Of a DNA stretch of 64,000 nt, positions 48,396-56,746 are shown piece after piece. The notes under the pieces were generated by a model that was not told the origin of the DNA, ran no database searches, and saw nothing but the letters and a program-made list of their open reading frames with translations. Origin of the DNA: Pseudomonas putida (GTDB lineage: Bacteria; Pseudomonadota; Gammaproteobacteria; Pseudomonadales; Pseudomonadaceae); the NCBI RefSeq assembly GCF_003228315.1, contig NZ_CP029693.1, forward strand, positions 6,296,501 to 6,360,500, written 5' to 3'. Both the position numbers and the translations under genes were made by a program. Each line of letters begins with the position of its first letter. Position 1 is the first letter of the stretch.

Positions 48396-49949
48396 ATGTC
48401 CGTTCGCGCATCGAACGCTGTCCTCTCGGTCAGCGGTATCGGCAAGACCTACGCCCAACCGGTCCTGACCGGCATCGACCTGACGCTCATGCGCGGTGAA
48501 GTGCTGGCGCTGACCGGTGAGAACGGCGCCGGCAAAAGCACGCTGTCGAAGATCATCGGCGGGCTGGTCACGCCAACCACCGGCCAGATGCAGTTTCAGG
48601 GGCAGGATTATCGCCCTGGCAGCCGTACCCAGGCTGAAGATCTGGGCATCCGCATGGTCATGCAGGAACTCAATCTGTTGCCGACCCTGTCGGTGGCGGA
48701 AAACCTGTTTCTCGACAACTTGCCCAGCACAGGTGGCTGGATCAGTCGCAAGCAATTGCGCAAGGCGGCAATCGAAGCCATGACTCAGGTCGGGCTCGAT
48801 GCCATCGACCCGGACACCCTGGTCGGCGATCTCGGCATCGGGCATCAGCAAATGGTCGAGATCGCTCGCAACCTGATCGGCGATTGCCACGTGCTGATCC
48901 TCGATGAACCGACCGCGATGCTCACCGCCCGGGAAGTCGAGATGCTGTTCGAGCAGATCACTCGCCTGCAAGCCCGTGGTGTGTCGATCATCTATATCTC
49001 CCATCGCCTCGAAGAACTGGCCCGGGTCGCCCAGCGCATTGCGGTACTGCGCGACGGCCATCTGGTGTGCGTCGAGCCGATGGCCAATTACAACAGCGAA
49101 CAACTGGTCACCTTGATGGTGGGTCGCGAGCTTGGCGAGCACATCGACATGGGGCCGCGTGATATCGGCGCTCCGGCATTGACGGTCAAGGGCCTGACCC
49201 GCGCCGACAAGGTGCGTGACGTATCCTTTGAAGTGCGCGCCGGCGAGATTTTCGGCATTTCCGGCCTTATCGGGGCAGGGCGCACCGAGCTGCTGCGCCT
49301 GATCTTCGGTGCCGATATTGCTGATAGCGGCACGGTGGCGCTGGGTTCGCCGGCGCAGGTCGTCAGCATTCGCTCCCCGGTGGATGCGGTTGCCCATGGC
49401 ATTGCCTTGATTACCGAAGACCGCAAGGGCGAAGGCTTGCTGTTGACGCAATCGATCGGCGCCAACATCGCGTTGGGCAATATGCCCGGCATTTCCAGCG
49501 GCGGGTTCGTCAACCAGGCGGATGAAGCGTCCCTGGCGCAGCGCCAGATCGATGCCATGCGCATCCGCAGCTCAGGTCCGGCGCAGTTGGTCAGCGAACT
49601 GTCCGGTGGTAATCAGCAGAAAGTGGTGATCGGTCGCTGGCTGGAGCGCGATTGTTCGGTGCTGCTGTTCGACGAACCGACCCGAGGTATCGATGTCGGG
49701 GCCAAATTCGACATTTACGCGCTGCTTGGCGAATTGACCCGCCAAGGCAAAGCGCTGGTGGTGGTGTCCAGCGACCTGCGCGAACTAATGCTGATCTGCG
49801 ACCGCATCGGCGTGTTGTCGGCCGGGCGACTGATCGACACCTTCGAGCGCGACAGCTGGACCCAGGATGATTTGCTTGCCGCCGCATTTGCCGGCTACCA
49901 AAAACGTGATGCGCTGCTCAACGACGCAGCGCCTGGAAATCTTTCATGA
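48396..49949 (+). CDS. rbsA: Ribose ABC transporter ATP-binding protein
   Basis: A 517-residue double ATPase. The first half has Walker A GENGAGKST and a Walker B LILDEPTA; the second half has the degenerate Walker A GLIGAGRTEL, the LSGGNQQKV signature and LLFDEPTRGIDVG. This asymmetry is usual for RbsA. It energises uptake with RbsC and overlaps rbsC by four bases. Confidence 0.95.
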   Translation: MSVRASNAVLSVSGIGKTYAQPVLTGIDLTLMRGEVLALTGENGAGKSTLSKIIGGLVTPTTGQMQFQGQDYRPGSRTQAEDLGIRMVMQELNLLPTLSVAENLFLDNLPSTGGWISRKQLRKAAIEAMTQVGLDAIDPDTLVGDLGIGHQQMVEIARNLIGDCHVLILDEPTAMLTAREVEMLFEQITRLQARGVSIIYISHRLEELARVAQRIAVLRDGHLVCVEPMANYNSEQLVTLMVGRELGEHIDMGPRDIGAPALTVKGLTRADKVRDVSFEVRAGEIFGISGLIGAGRTELLRLIFGADIADSGTVALGSPAQVVSIRSPVDAVAHGIALITEDRKGEGLLLTQSIGANIALGNMPGISSGGFVNQADEASLAQRQIDAMRIRSSGPAQLVSELSGGNQQKVVIGRWLERDCSVLLFDEPTRGIDVGAKFDIYALLGELTRQGKALVVVSSDLRELMLICDRIGVLSAGRLIDTFERDSWTQDDLLAAAFAGYQKRDALLNDAAPGNLS

Positions 49950-50923
49950 AAACCGCATCTATAGCCGGCAAACGCAGCGGCAACTTTTATGGCCTCGGTA
50001 CTTATCTGGGGCTGGCCGGTGCCTTGCTGGCGATGGTCGTGCTGTTCTCGATCCTGAGCAGTCACTTCCTGTCGTATGACACCTTCAGCACCCTGGCCAA
50101 CCAGATCCCGGACCTGATGGTCCTGGCGGTGGGCATGACGTTCGTGTTGATCATCGGTGGTATCGACCTCTCCGTGGGTTCGGTGCTGGCGCTCGCTGCG
50201 TCGACGGTCAGCGTGGCGATTCTCGGCTGGGGCTGGAGTGTTTTGCCAGCGGCATTGCTCGGCATGGCAGCGGCTGCGCTGGCCGGTACCATCACCGGTT
50301 CGATCACCGTGGCGTGGCGCATACCCTCGTTCATCGTGTCCCTGGGTGTGCTGGAAATGGCCCGTGGCGTGGCGTATCAGATGACCGGTTCGCGTACCGC
50401 CTACATTGGCGATGCCTTCGCCTGGCTGTCCAACCCGATCGCCTTCGGCATCTCGCCATCGTTCATCATCGCCTTGCTGATCATTTTCATTGCCCAGGCC
50501 GTCTTGACCCGCACCGTGTTCGGTCGCTATCTGATCGGCATCGGCACCAATGAAGAAGCGGTGCGCCTGGCGGGTATCAATCCCAAGCCTTACAAGATCC
50601 TGGTGTTCAGCCTCATGGGCTTGCTGGCAGGGATCGCGGCGCTGTTCCAGATTTCGCGCCTGGAAGCGGCGGATCCGAATGCCGGTTCCGGCCTTGAACT
50701 GCAAGTGATCGCTGCGGTGGTGATCGGTGGCACCAGCCTCATGGGTGGACGCGGTTCGGTGATCAGCACCTTCTTCGGTGTGTTGATCATTTCCGTGCTG
50801 GCAGCGGGCCTGGCGCAGATCGGTGCCACCGAGCCAACCAAACGCATTATTACCGGCGCCGTGATTGTGGTCGCGGTGGTGCTCGATACATACCGCAGTC
50901 AACGCGCAAGCCGGCGGACCTGA
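49946..50923 (+). CDS. rbsC: Ribose ABC transporter permease
   Basis: A 325-residue inner membrane permease with eight to ten helices. Typical sequences are IIGGIDLSVGSVLALA and RLEAADPNAGSGLELQVIAAVVIGGTSLMGGRG. It forms the channel that accepts sugar from RbsB. Confidence 0.94.
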   Translation: MKTASIAGKRSGNFYGLGTYLGLAGALLAMVVLFSILSSHFLSYDTFSTLANQIPDLMVLAVGMTFVLIIGGIDLSVGSVLALAASTVSVAILGWGWSVLPAALLGMAAAALAGTITGSITVAWRIPSFIVSLGVLEMARGVAYQMTGSRTAYIGDAFAWLSNPIAFGISPSFIIALLIIFIAQAVLTRTVFGRYLIGIGTNEEAVRLAGINPKPYKILVFSLMGLLAGIAALFQISRLEAADPNAGSGLELQVIAAVVIGGTSLMGGRGSVISTFFGVLIISVLAAGLAQIGATEPTKRIITGAVIVVAVVLDTYRSQRASRRT

Positions 50924-50926
50924 ATC

Positions 50927-51946
50927 ATGGCAACGATCAAAGATGTAGCAGCCCTGGCGGGAATTTCCTACACCACGGTTTCCCATGTGGTGAACAAGAC
51001 CCGGCCGGTCAGTGAAGAAGTGCGGATCAAGGTCGAGGCCGCCATCAAGACCCTCGACTACGTACCCAGTGCCGTAGCCCGCTCGCTCAAGGCCAAAACC
51101 ACGGCGACCATCGGCTTGCTGGTGCCCAACAGCCTCAACCCGTACTTTGCCGAACTGGCCCGAGGTATCGAGGATTACTGCGAGCGCAATGGCTATTGCG
51201 TGATCCTCTGCAATTCCGACGACAACCCGGACAAGCAGCGCAGCTATTTGCGCGTGCTGCTGGAAAAGCGCATCGATGGGCTGATCGTTGCCTCGGCGGG
51301 CGGCGATAGCGGGTTGGCGCAGGGGCTGGCGGGTGTGCGGACGCCGATGGTGATCGTCGATCGCGGGTTGGACGGTGTCGATGCCGATCTGGTGCGGATC
51401 GATCACGAATACGGCGCCTATCTGGCGACCCGGCATCTGCTGGAGTTGGGCCATCGGGAGATCGCCACCATCAGCGGGCCGGCTACCACCAGTGTGGCGC
51501 AAATGCGTCTGGCCGGTTTTTGCCGGGCCATGAAAGACGCAGGGCTCGAAGTGCCTGCCGGGCGCATGCTGGAAAGCGACTTCACCAGCACCGGCGGTTA
51601 CAGCGCAGCGGCGACATTGCTGGAGAACAACCCGCCCACTGCCATCTTCGCCGCCAACGACATGATCGGCATCGGCGTGCTGCGCGCCGCCGCCGAGCGC
51701 AACATTCGTGTGCCGACTGAGCTGTCGGTGATCGGCTTCGACGATATCCAGATGAGTCGCTATGTCTATCCGGCGTTGACCACCGTGGGGCAGTCGATCC
51801 TGCAGCTGGGCGAAATGGCCGCCGGTGTGTTGCTGCGCCGGATTGCCAAGCCGGACCTGAGCATCGAGCAGCGAATCGTGACCCCCAGCATCGTTGTACG
51901 TGAATCGACCGCGCCGCTGGCGGGTGTCTTCGATCAATACCGCTAA
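50927..51946 (+). CDS. rbsR: Ribose operon repressor (LacI family)
   Basis: A 339-residue LacI-family regulator. The helix-turn-helix is at residues 2-25 (ATIKDVAALAGISYTTVSHVVN), the hinge at 45-60, and the sugar-binding core beyond (IGLLVPNSLNPYFAELARGIE). It most likely binds CGCAAACGTTTGCG at 47281. It is encoded inside the operon it controls, three bases after rbsC. Confidence 0.93.
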   Translation: MATIKDVAALAGISYTTVSHVVNKTRPVSEEVRIKVEAAIKTLDYVPSAVARSLKAKTTATIGLLVPNSLNPYFAELARGIEDYCERNGYCVILCNSDDNPDKQRSYLRVLLEKRIDGLIVASAGGDSGLAQGLAGVRTPMVIVDRGLDGVDADLVRIDHEYGAYLATRHLLELGHREIATISGPATTSVAQMRLAGFCRAMKDAGLEVPAGRMLESDFTSTGGYSAAATLLENNPPTAIFAANDMIGIGVLRAAAERNIRVPTELSVIGFDDIQMSRYVYPALTTVGQSILQLGEMAAGVLLRRIAKPDLSIEQRIVTPSIVVRESTAPLAGVFDQYR

Positions 51947-51970
51947 AACCGAACAATTGAGTAGTGATGA

Positions 51971-52888
51971 ATGCCAGCAAAAGTAGTGGTGATAGGCAGT
52001 CTGAATATGGACCTGGTGACCCGGGCGCCGCGGCTGCCTCGGGGCGGTGAAACGCTGATCGGCCAATCGTTCGCCACGGTTTCCGGGGGCAAGGGCGCGA
52101 ATCAGGCCGTGGCCGCCGCGCGACTGGGTGCACAGGTGTCGATGGTCGGTTGCGTGGGCAGCGATGCTTATGGCACGCAGCTTCGCGCGGCCCTGGTGGC
52201 CGAGCAGATCGATTGTCAGGCGGTCAGTACAGTGGAGGGTTCCTCGGGTGTGGCGCTGATTGTGGTCGACGACAACAGTCAGAACGCGATCGTGATTGTT
52301 GCCGGCGCCAACGGTGAGCTGACGCCGGCCCTGATTGGCTGCTTCGATTCAGTACTGCAGGCTGCCGATGTGATCATTTGCCAGCTGGAAGTTCCGGATG
52401 CCACGGTGGGCCATGCGCTCAAGCGCGGTCGGGAGCTGGGCAAGACGGTGATGCTCAATCCGGCACCGGCCAGTGGTGCTCTGCCGGCGCACTGGTACGC
52501 CAATATCGATTACCTGATTCCCAACGAGAGCGAAGCGTCGGCACTGAGCGGATTGCCGGTGGATTCTCGGGAAACGGCTGAAACCGCCGCGACACGCCTG
52601 ATCGAGCTGGGCGCTGGCAAGGTGATCATTACCCTGGGGGCCCAAGGTGCGGTGTTGGCCGATGGTAGGGGTTTCGAGCATTTTCCTGCGCCGATCGTGA
52701 AAGCGGTCGACACCACGGCGGCCGGCGATACCTTCGTCGGTGGTTTTGCCGCCGCGCTGGCCAGCGGCAAAAGCGAAGCCGAGGCGATTCGTTTCGGGCA
52801 GGTTGCCGCGGCTATGTCGGTGACCCGTGCCGGCGCGCAACCCTCGATTCCAACCTTGTCTGAAGTGCAGGCTTTCAAAAACCCATGA
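51971..52888 (+). CDS. rbsK: Ribokinase
   Basis: A 305-residue PfkB-family kinase making ribose 5-phosphate. Motifs: SLNMDLVTRAPRLPRGGET, GGKGANQAVAAARLGA and the anion hole/catalytic DTTAAGDTFVGGFAAAL. It overlaps rbsD by four bases. Confidence 0.94.
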   Translation: MPAKVVVIGSLNMDLVTRAPRLPRGGETLIGQSFATVSGGKGANQAVAAARLGAQVSMVGCVGSDAYGTQLRAALVAEQIDCQAVSTVEGSSGVALIVVDDNSQNAIVIVAGANGELTPALIGCFDSVLQAADVIICQLEVPDATVGHALKRGRELGKTVMLNPAPASGALPAHWYANIDYLIPNESEASALSGLPVDSRETAETAATRLIELGAGKVIITLGAQGAVLADGRGFEHFPAPIVKAVDTTAAGDTFVGGFAAALASGKSEAEAIRFGQVAAAMSVTRAGAQPSIPTLSEVQAFKNP

Positions 52889-53289
52889 AAAAGACTCCAT
52901 TACTCAACATTGCACTGTCGCGGCTGATCGCCTCCCTGGGGCATGGCGACCAAGTGGTGATCGGCGATGCCGGACTGCCGGTGCCGCCCGGCGTCGAGCT
53001 GATTGATCTTGCCCTGACGCATGGCGTGCCGGATTTCATCAGTACCCTGAAGGTTGTGCTTAGCGAAATGCAGGTGGAAAGCCATGTCCTGGCCGAAGAA
53101 ATCCTGCAGAAAAAGCCGACGGCCCTGGCGGCTCTGGATGAACTGAATGACGAAGGTGCGCTGGGTCAGCGCGAGTTGCTCAGTCATGAGCAATTCAAGG
53201 TGCTCAGCCGGCAGGCGAGGGCGATTGTGCGGACCGGCGAATGCCAGTCGTATTGCAATATCGTACTGGTCGCCGGGGTGACCTTCTGA
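52885..53289 (+). CDS. rbsD: D-ribose pyranase
   Basis: A 134-residue RbsD that converts beta-pyranose to furanose ribose for the kinase. Features: LSRLIASLGHGDQVVIGDAGLPVP with the catalytic His and Asp, and ARAIVRTGECQSYCNIVLVAGVTF at the end. Confidence 0.93.
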   Translation: MKKTPLLNIALSRLIASLGHGDQVVIGDAGLPVPPGVELIDLALTHGVPDFISTLKVVLSEMQVESHVLAEEILQKKPTALAALDELNDEGALGQRELLSHEQFKVLSRQARAIVRTGECQSYCNIVLVAGVTF

Positions 53290-53293
53290 TGGG

Positions 53294-54343
53294 TTGTTGA
53301 TTTCTACCTGCGCATCGAGTGGGCCAGGTACCTCGAGCCTGCAAAGTGCATCACTTGCTCTGGAGCCTGCTTTGTCCCTGATGACTGGCGCCCACGCGGC
53401 GCAAAAAATCGATTTGATCATCGACACCGATCCTGGTGTCGATGATGTGGTTGCCCTGCTGTTTGCGCTGGCATCACCGCAGGAGTTGAGCGTCCGGGCA
53501 TTGACCACCGTTGCGGGCAATGTGCGCCTGGACAAGACATCGCGTAACGCACGGCTGGCCCGCGAGTGGGCGGGGCGCGAGGATGTGCCGGTTTACGCCG
53601 GGGCAGAGAAGCCGATGGTGCGTGATCCGATCTATGCCGAACACATCCATGGCATGGAAGGTTTGTCGGGTGTTCCGATCTATGAGCCAAAGAAAGGCCT
53701 GGCAGACGGCAGCGCCATCGATTACCTGATTGATACCCTGATGGCGGCCAGGCCTCACAGCATCACCATTGCCATGCTTGGGCCGCAGACCAACCTGGCC
53801 CTGGCGCTGATCCGGGAGCCGGGCATCGTTCAGGGCATCAAGGAAGTGGTGGTCATGGGTGGGGCTCACCTCAATGGCGGCAATATCACGCCAATGGCGG
53901 AGTTTAACCTGTTCGCCGATCCGCAAGCCGCCGAGGCAGTGCTCAAGAGTGGTGTGAAACTGACCTACCTGTCGCTGGATGTAACTCACAGGATTCTGAC
54001 CAGTGACGCCCGCTTGAGAAGGATCGCCGGGCTGAACAACAACGCCAGCAGGCTGGTGGTCGATATTCTCAATGACTGTATCAAGGCCGATATGGAGCAT
54101 CACGGCATTGCGGGTGGTCCGGTTCATGATGCGACGGTGATTGCTTACTTGCTCAAGCCGCAGCTGTTCAGCGGGCGTAAGGTAAGCGTCGTGGTTGATT
54201 GCAGCGAAGGTCCGGCGTTTGGTCAGACCATTGTCGACGAGGGTGATGGTCTCAAGGCGCCGGGAAATGCCTTCTGGGTCGAAAGCGGAGATGCCGAGGG
54301 TTTCTTTGACTTGCTGACGGAGCGCCTGGCGCGTCTGCAGTAG
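53294..54343 (+). CDS. Inosine-uridine-type nucleoside hydrolase
   Basis: The enzyme (about 320-349 residues) cleaves nucleosides to base and ribose, which supplies the rbs pathway. LIIDTDPGVDDVVALLFAL is the calcium-binding signature; MLGPQTNLALAL and VVMGGAHLNGGN fit the family. The N-terminus is uncertain: the frame opens at TTG 53294, and the stretch LALEPALSLMTGAHA looks like a signal peptide end without a normal basic start; ATG 53381 would give a cytosolic form. It is cotranscribed with rbs or closely follows it. Confidence 0.85.
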   Translation: MLISTCASSGPGTSSLQSASLALEPALSLMTGAHAAQKIDLIIDTDPGVDDVVALLFALASPQELSVRALTTVAGNVRLDKTSRNARLAREWAGREDVPVYAGAEKPMVRDPIYAEHIHGMEGLSGVPIYEPKKGLADGSAIDYLIDTLMAARPHSITIAMLGPQTNLALALIREPGIVQGIKEVVVMGGAHLNGGNITPMAEFNLFADPQAAEAVLKSGVKLTYLSLDVTHRILTSDARLRRIAGLNNNASRLVVDILNDCIKADMEHHGIAGGPVHDATVIAYLLKPQLFSGRKVSVVVDCSEGPAFGQTIVDEGDGLKAPGNAFWVESGDAEGFFDLLTERLARLQ

Positions 54344-54361
54344 CCTTCGTGCTTGCGGGTT

Positions 54362-54571
54362 TTACGCTTGCTCCGAATGCCTGGCGCTGTGGTTCGTCGG
54401 GTATTTCTCGAAGATCTGCCTGATAAATGATTGAGCGGCCTCGGTGCCCAATTCCTTGACCAACAGGTCGAGCGCGATGATCACGAGTTCTTCTGGGCTG
54501 CCGGGGCTGTAGGAACTGTGCCCCTCTGGCCACTTGGCTTTGATGTCGGCGTCGATGGTTACGGTGCTCAT
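54362..54571 (-). CDS. Small hypothetical protein
   Basis: A 69-residue protein starting MSTVTIDADIKAKWPEGHSS, with a helical middle (ELVIIALDLLVKELG). It is convergent with the nucleoside hydrolase gene. No family recognised. ATG 54571 is chosen because the upstream extension has shadow-like composition. Confidence 0.6.
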   Translation of the reverse strand: MSTVTIDADIKAKWPEGHSSYSPGSPEELVIIALDLLVKELGTEAAQSFIRQIFEKYPTNHSARHSEQA

Positions 54572-54703
54572 GATGTTGCTCGTGCAGTCGGGGAGGTCAT
54601 GGCGAGGAGTTAACCATGTTGTCGTGGTTTTGGCACTGCGACTTAGGCATGAACGAGAGGCTGTGCGACACTTGGCCTTTGAGGACTTTTCAAGGACTGC
54701 ACT

Positions 54704-55009
54704 GTGCAGATCGATTTGAACACCCCTGATGGCTTGACGCTTGAGGCTGTGCGCCAGCTGCTGGCGTCCGCCAGTGATGATGTGCATACCCAATTGCGTG
54801 TGACCAAGGGCGGCATTGCCTATATTTCATCGGGAATCGTCGGCGGTACCGATATCGACGGTTTGCTGTTTCGCTTGGAGACTTGGGCCAAGGGCTCGGG
54901 TTATGTCGGCCGGGTCGCTGCCAGTGACGAAGTCTGGGTGATGCAGATCTTCAACGCGCTGAAGCAAAACTGGCCGAAACCGGCCTTCGACTATATCGAT
55001 GTCTATTGA
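54704..55009 (+). CDS. Conserved-type hypothetical protein
   Basis: A 101-residue soluble protein with a GTG start (MQIDLNTPDGLTLEAVRQLLAS). The pattern of strands and helices suggests a compact alpha/beta domain. No signal, membrane helix or known motif. Confidence 0.65.
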   Translation: MQIDLNTPDGLTLEAVRQLLASASDDVHTQLRVTKGGIAYISSGIVGGTDIDGLLFRLETWAKGSGYVGRVAASDEVWVMQIFNALKQNWPKPAFDYIDVY

Positions 55010-55177
55010 GCGCTGTTCATATTCAGTCACGATTGAGCTGTTAAGGGCAGGGCGATGCTCAGGCAAAATCTCCGGCTGTTTGTAACGAAAAAACAGGTTG
55101 CCTGTTCTCGTTGTGAAACCAAACGCCGCCGTGGCGGTCGCAAGATCTCAGCTTAACTCTAGGAAAAAGGAGGCGTC

Positions 55178-55498
55178 ATGCCTTGGAAGCTCGCGTCATT
55201 GGGTACTTTGTTCGCCGTCGTCATGCTGTCAGGTTGCAGCACTGGCACAACCGAGCCGGCAGCAGACCCTGTAACGACGACTGACACGGGTCATAGCCGT
55301 TGTGAGGCCAACGCAGCCGAATTCGCCATCGGCAAACAGGCCTCACCCGAGTTGCTGGAACAGGCGCGTAAGCGTGCCGGTGCGCAGAACGCGCGGTTCC
55401 TGCAGCCTAACGACATGGTGACGCTGGAATACCGCTCCGACCGTCTGAACCTCAATACCGATGCCAATCGGGTTGTCATCCGCGTCAACTGCGGCTGA
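55178..55498 (+). CDS. Inhibitor I78-family lipoprotein
   Basis: A 106-residue lipoprotein (lipobox MLSGC, C20). The C-terminal domain (residues 40-106) with CEANAAEFAIGKQASPELLEQARKRAGAQNARFL and a final RVNCG matches the I78 serine-protease inhibitor family, probably with a disulfide. An AAAGGAGG ribosome site precedes the ATG. Confidence 0.82.
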   Translation: MPWKLASLGTLFAVVMLSGCSTGTTEPAADPVTTTDTGHSRCEANAAEFAIGKQASPELLEQARKRAGAQNARFLQPNDMVTLEYRSDRLNLNTDANRVVIRVNCG

Positions 55499-55523
55499 TC
55501 GCTTAGCCCTTTTCATCACCCAC

Positions 55524-55555
55524 AAAAAACCCCGTCACATGGACGGGGTTTTTTT
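55524..55555 (+). terminator. Intrinsic terminator
   Basis: AAAAAACCCCGTC and GACGGGGTTTTTT form a 13-bp stem with a 5-base loop; T-run complete. It can serve both the I78 gene and the convergent cold-shock gene. Confidence 0.9.
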
Positions 55556-55569
55556 AGTGCGCCTGGAAA

Positions 55570-55782
55570 TTACTCTGGGCGAACTTGAGCAGCTTGCATA
55601 CCCTTTTGGCCTTTCTCAGCCACGAAGGAAACGGTTTGGCCTTCTTTCAGGCTTTTGAAACCGTCGCTTTCGATAGCTTTGAAGTGTACGAACAGGTCGT
55701 CACCGCCACCTTGAGGAGTGATGAAGCCGAAGCCTTTTTCATCGTTGAACCATTTAACGGTGCCGGTTTGGCGATTAGACAT
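55570..55782 (-). CDS. Cold-shock domain protein (CspA family)
   Basis: A 70-residue CSD protein with both RNA-binding motifs, KGFGFI and LFVHF. It binds single-stranded RNA or DNA and acts as an RNA chaperone. TTGGAGA precedes ATG 55782. The upstream 292 bases hold a hairpin at 55934-55964 but no gene that I can support. Confidence 0.93.
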   Translation of the reverse strand: MSNRQTGTVKWFNDEKGFGFITPQGGGDDLFVHFKAIESDGFKSLKEGQTVSFVAEKGQKGMQAAQVRPE

Positions 55783-55933
55783 GGTGTATCTCCAAGAAAC
55801 ATATATTTTCAGTAGTGCTGTGCTGCTCAGGCCAACTGGGCACACCGGGGTATCATAGTCGAAATGTTCGCTTTGGGAGCCCCCCGCAGGTGCTGTTTGC
55901 CCTACAGTCGCACATTCTTTGTTGCCCGATATC

Positions 55934-55964
55934 GCTGAAAGCCCCGTTTTAAAAGGCTTTCAGC
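55934..55964. other. 10-bp hairpin upstream of the cold-shock gene
   Basis: GCTGAAAGCC pairs with GGCTTTCAGC around an 11-base AT-rich loop. It could be a terminator for the leftward gene at 56075 or part of a leader RNA. Confidence 0.45.
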
Positions 55965-56074
55965 CAAACGTAAAGACGATAAAAAAAGCTGCAAAGCCTG
56001 CATAAATCGCGGGAAAAAGGACTTTTCAGTGGCAATTCACAGCCCGAAATTGCTTTTTTGGTGGCTTGGCAGGC

Positions 56075-56374
56075 TTATTTTTTCGTCGGGCTGGCCTTGC
56101 ACTTGGAAATTTGGGTCAGGGCCTGTTGTTGCAGTTCCGGACTGGCTTTGTTGTCCATCAGGGATTTGAGGTCGCTGGCCGGGTAAGATTTCAGTGCATC
56201 GGCGCCACAGGCGCAGTGGGCTTTGGCTGCGGCCTCACCGATACTTTGCGCGGCGGCGGGGACGCATTGCGCCATGTACTTTTCGCGCTCACCCTTTGGC
56301 CAGTCGGCGTGGGCGGCCAGCGGTAGCGACAGAACGATAGGTGCGACTACAGCGAATAAACGATTCAGACGCAT
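56075..56374 (-). CDS. Small secreted four-cysteine protein
   Basis: A 99-residue exported protein with a Sec signal (1-23, ending AHA) and four Cys residues (MAQCVPAAAQ, HCAC, ISKC). It has no haem motif. Likely a disulfide-bonded periplasmic protein of unknown function. ATG 56374 gives a normal signal peptide. Confidence 0.7.
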   Translation of the reverse strand: MRLNRLFAVVAPIVLSLPLAAHADWPKGEREKYMAQCVPAAAQSIGEAAAKAHCACGADALKSYPASDLKSLMDNKASPELQQQALTQISKCKASPTKK

Positions 56375-56746
56375 GCCGGGATGCTCCTTGTGGGTCAATG
56401 TATTGTTATCTGAGGGGTAAAGCGGCGATCAAGTTCATCACTCTGGCATAAAAACGCCGGATTTTCCCCGTCGCAAACCTTCACTCCGCCACGACCGCTC
56501 ATCTGTGCTAGCATGCTGCGCTCGGGCGCTGGCAGGCACCGGTCGACTTTCAGTCCCGGCCGCGTCAATGCCCGAATAATCCTGATTTGAATCCCAGTCA
56601 CTCTGGTTCGGTTTTCCGGTTGGCCGCAAGGCTCCTGCCGCTGTAAGGCAGGCGTTCGTCATTGAATGGCCTGGATCGGATCTTGTACTGGCTCATCCCA
56701 ACCCACGTGACCTTTGGTAGGGGTCACCACTAGGAGAGGAGGCGCC
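56375..56746 (+). other. 372-base gap ahead of thrS
   Basis: I see no gene here. It should hold the promoter and leader of the translation operon. GTGACC and GGTCAC pair around a 9-base loop at 56707-56727, just upstream of the AGGAGAGG ribosome site, and could be involved in autocontrol by threonyl-tRNA synthetase, as known for E. coli thrS. This is inference. Confidence 0.4.

Noticed and set aside
47370..49451. Leftward open frame of 693 codons opposite rbsB and rbsA
   Set aside because: It is the antisense shadow of two strongly conserved transporter genes; composition is His/Gln/Asp-rich as expected from reversed GC-rich codons.
49895..52066. Leftward open frame of 723 codons opposite rbsC and rbsR
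   Set aside because: Antisense shadow; low-complexity His, Gln and Asp content and no recognisable domain.
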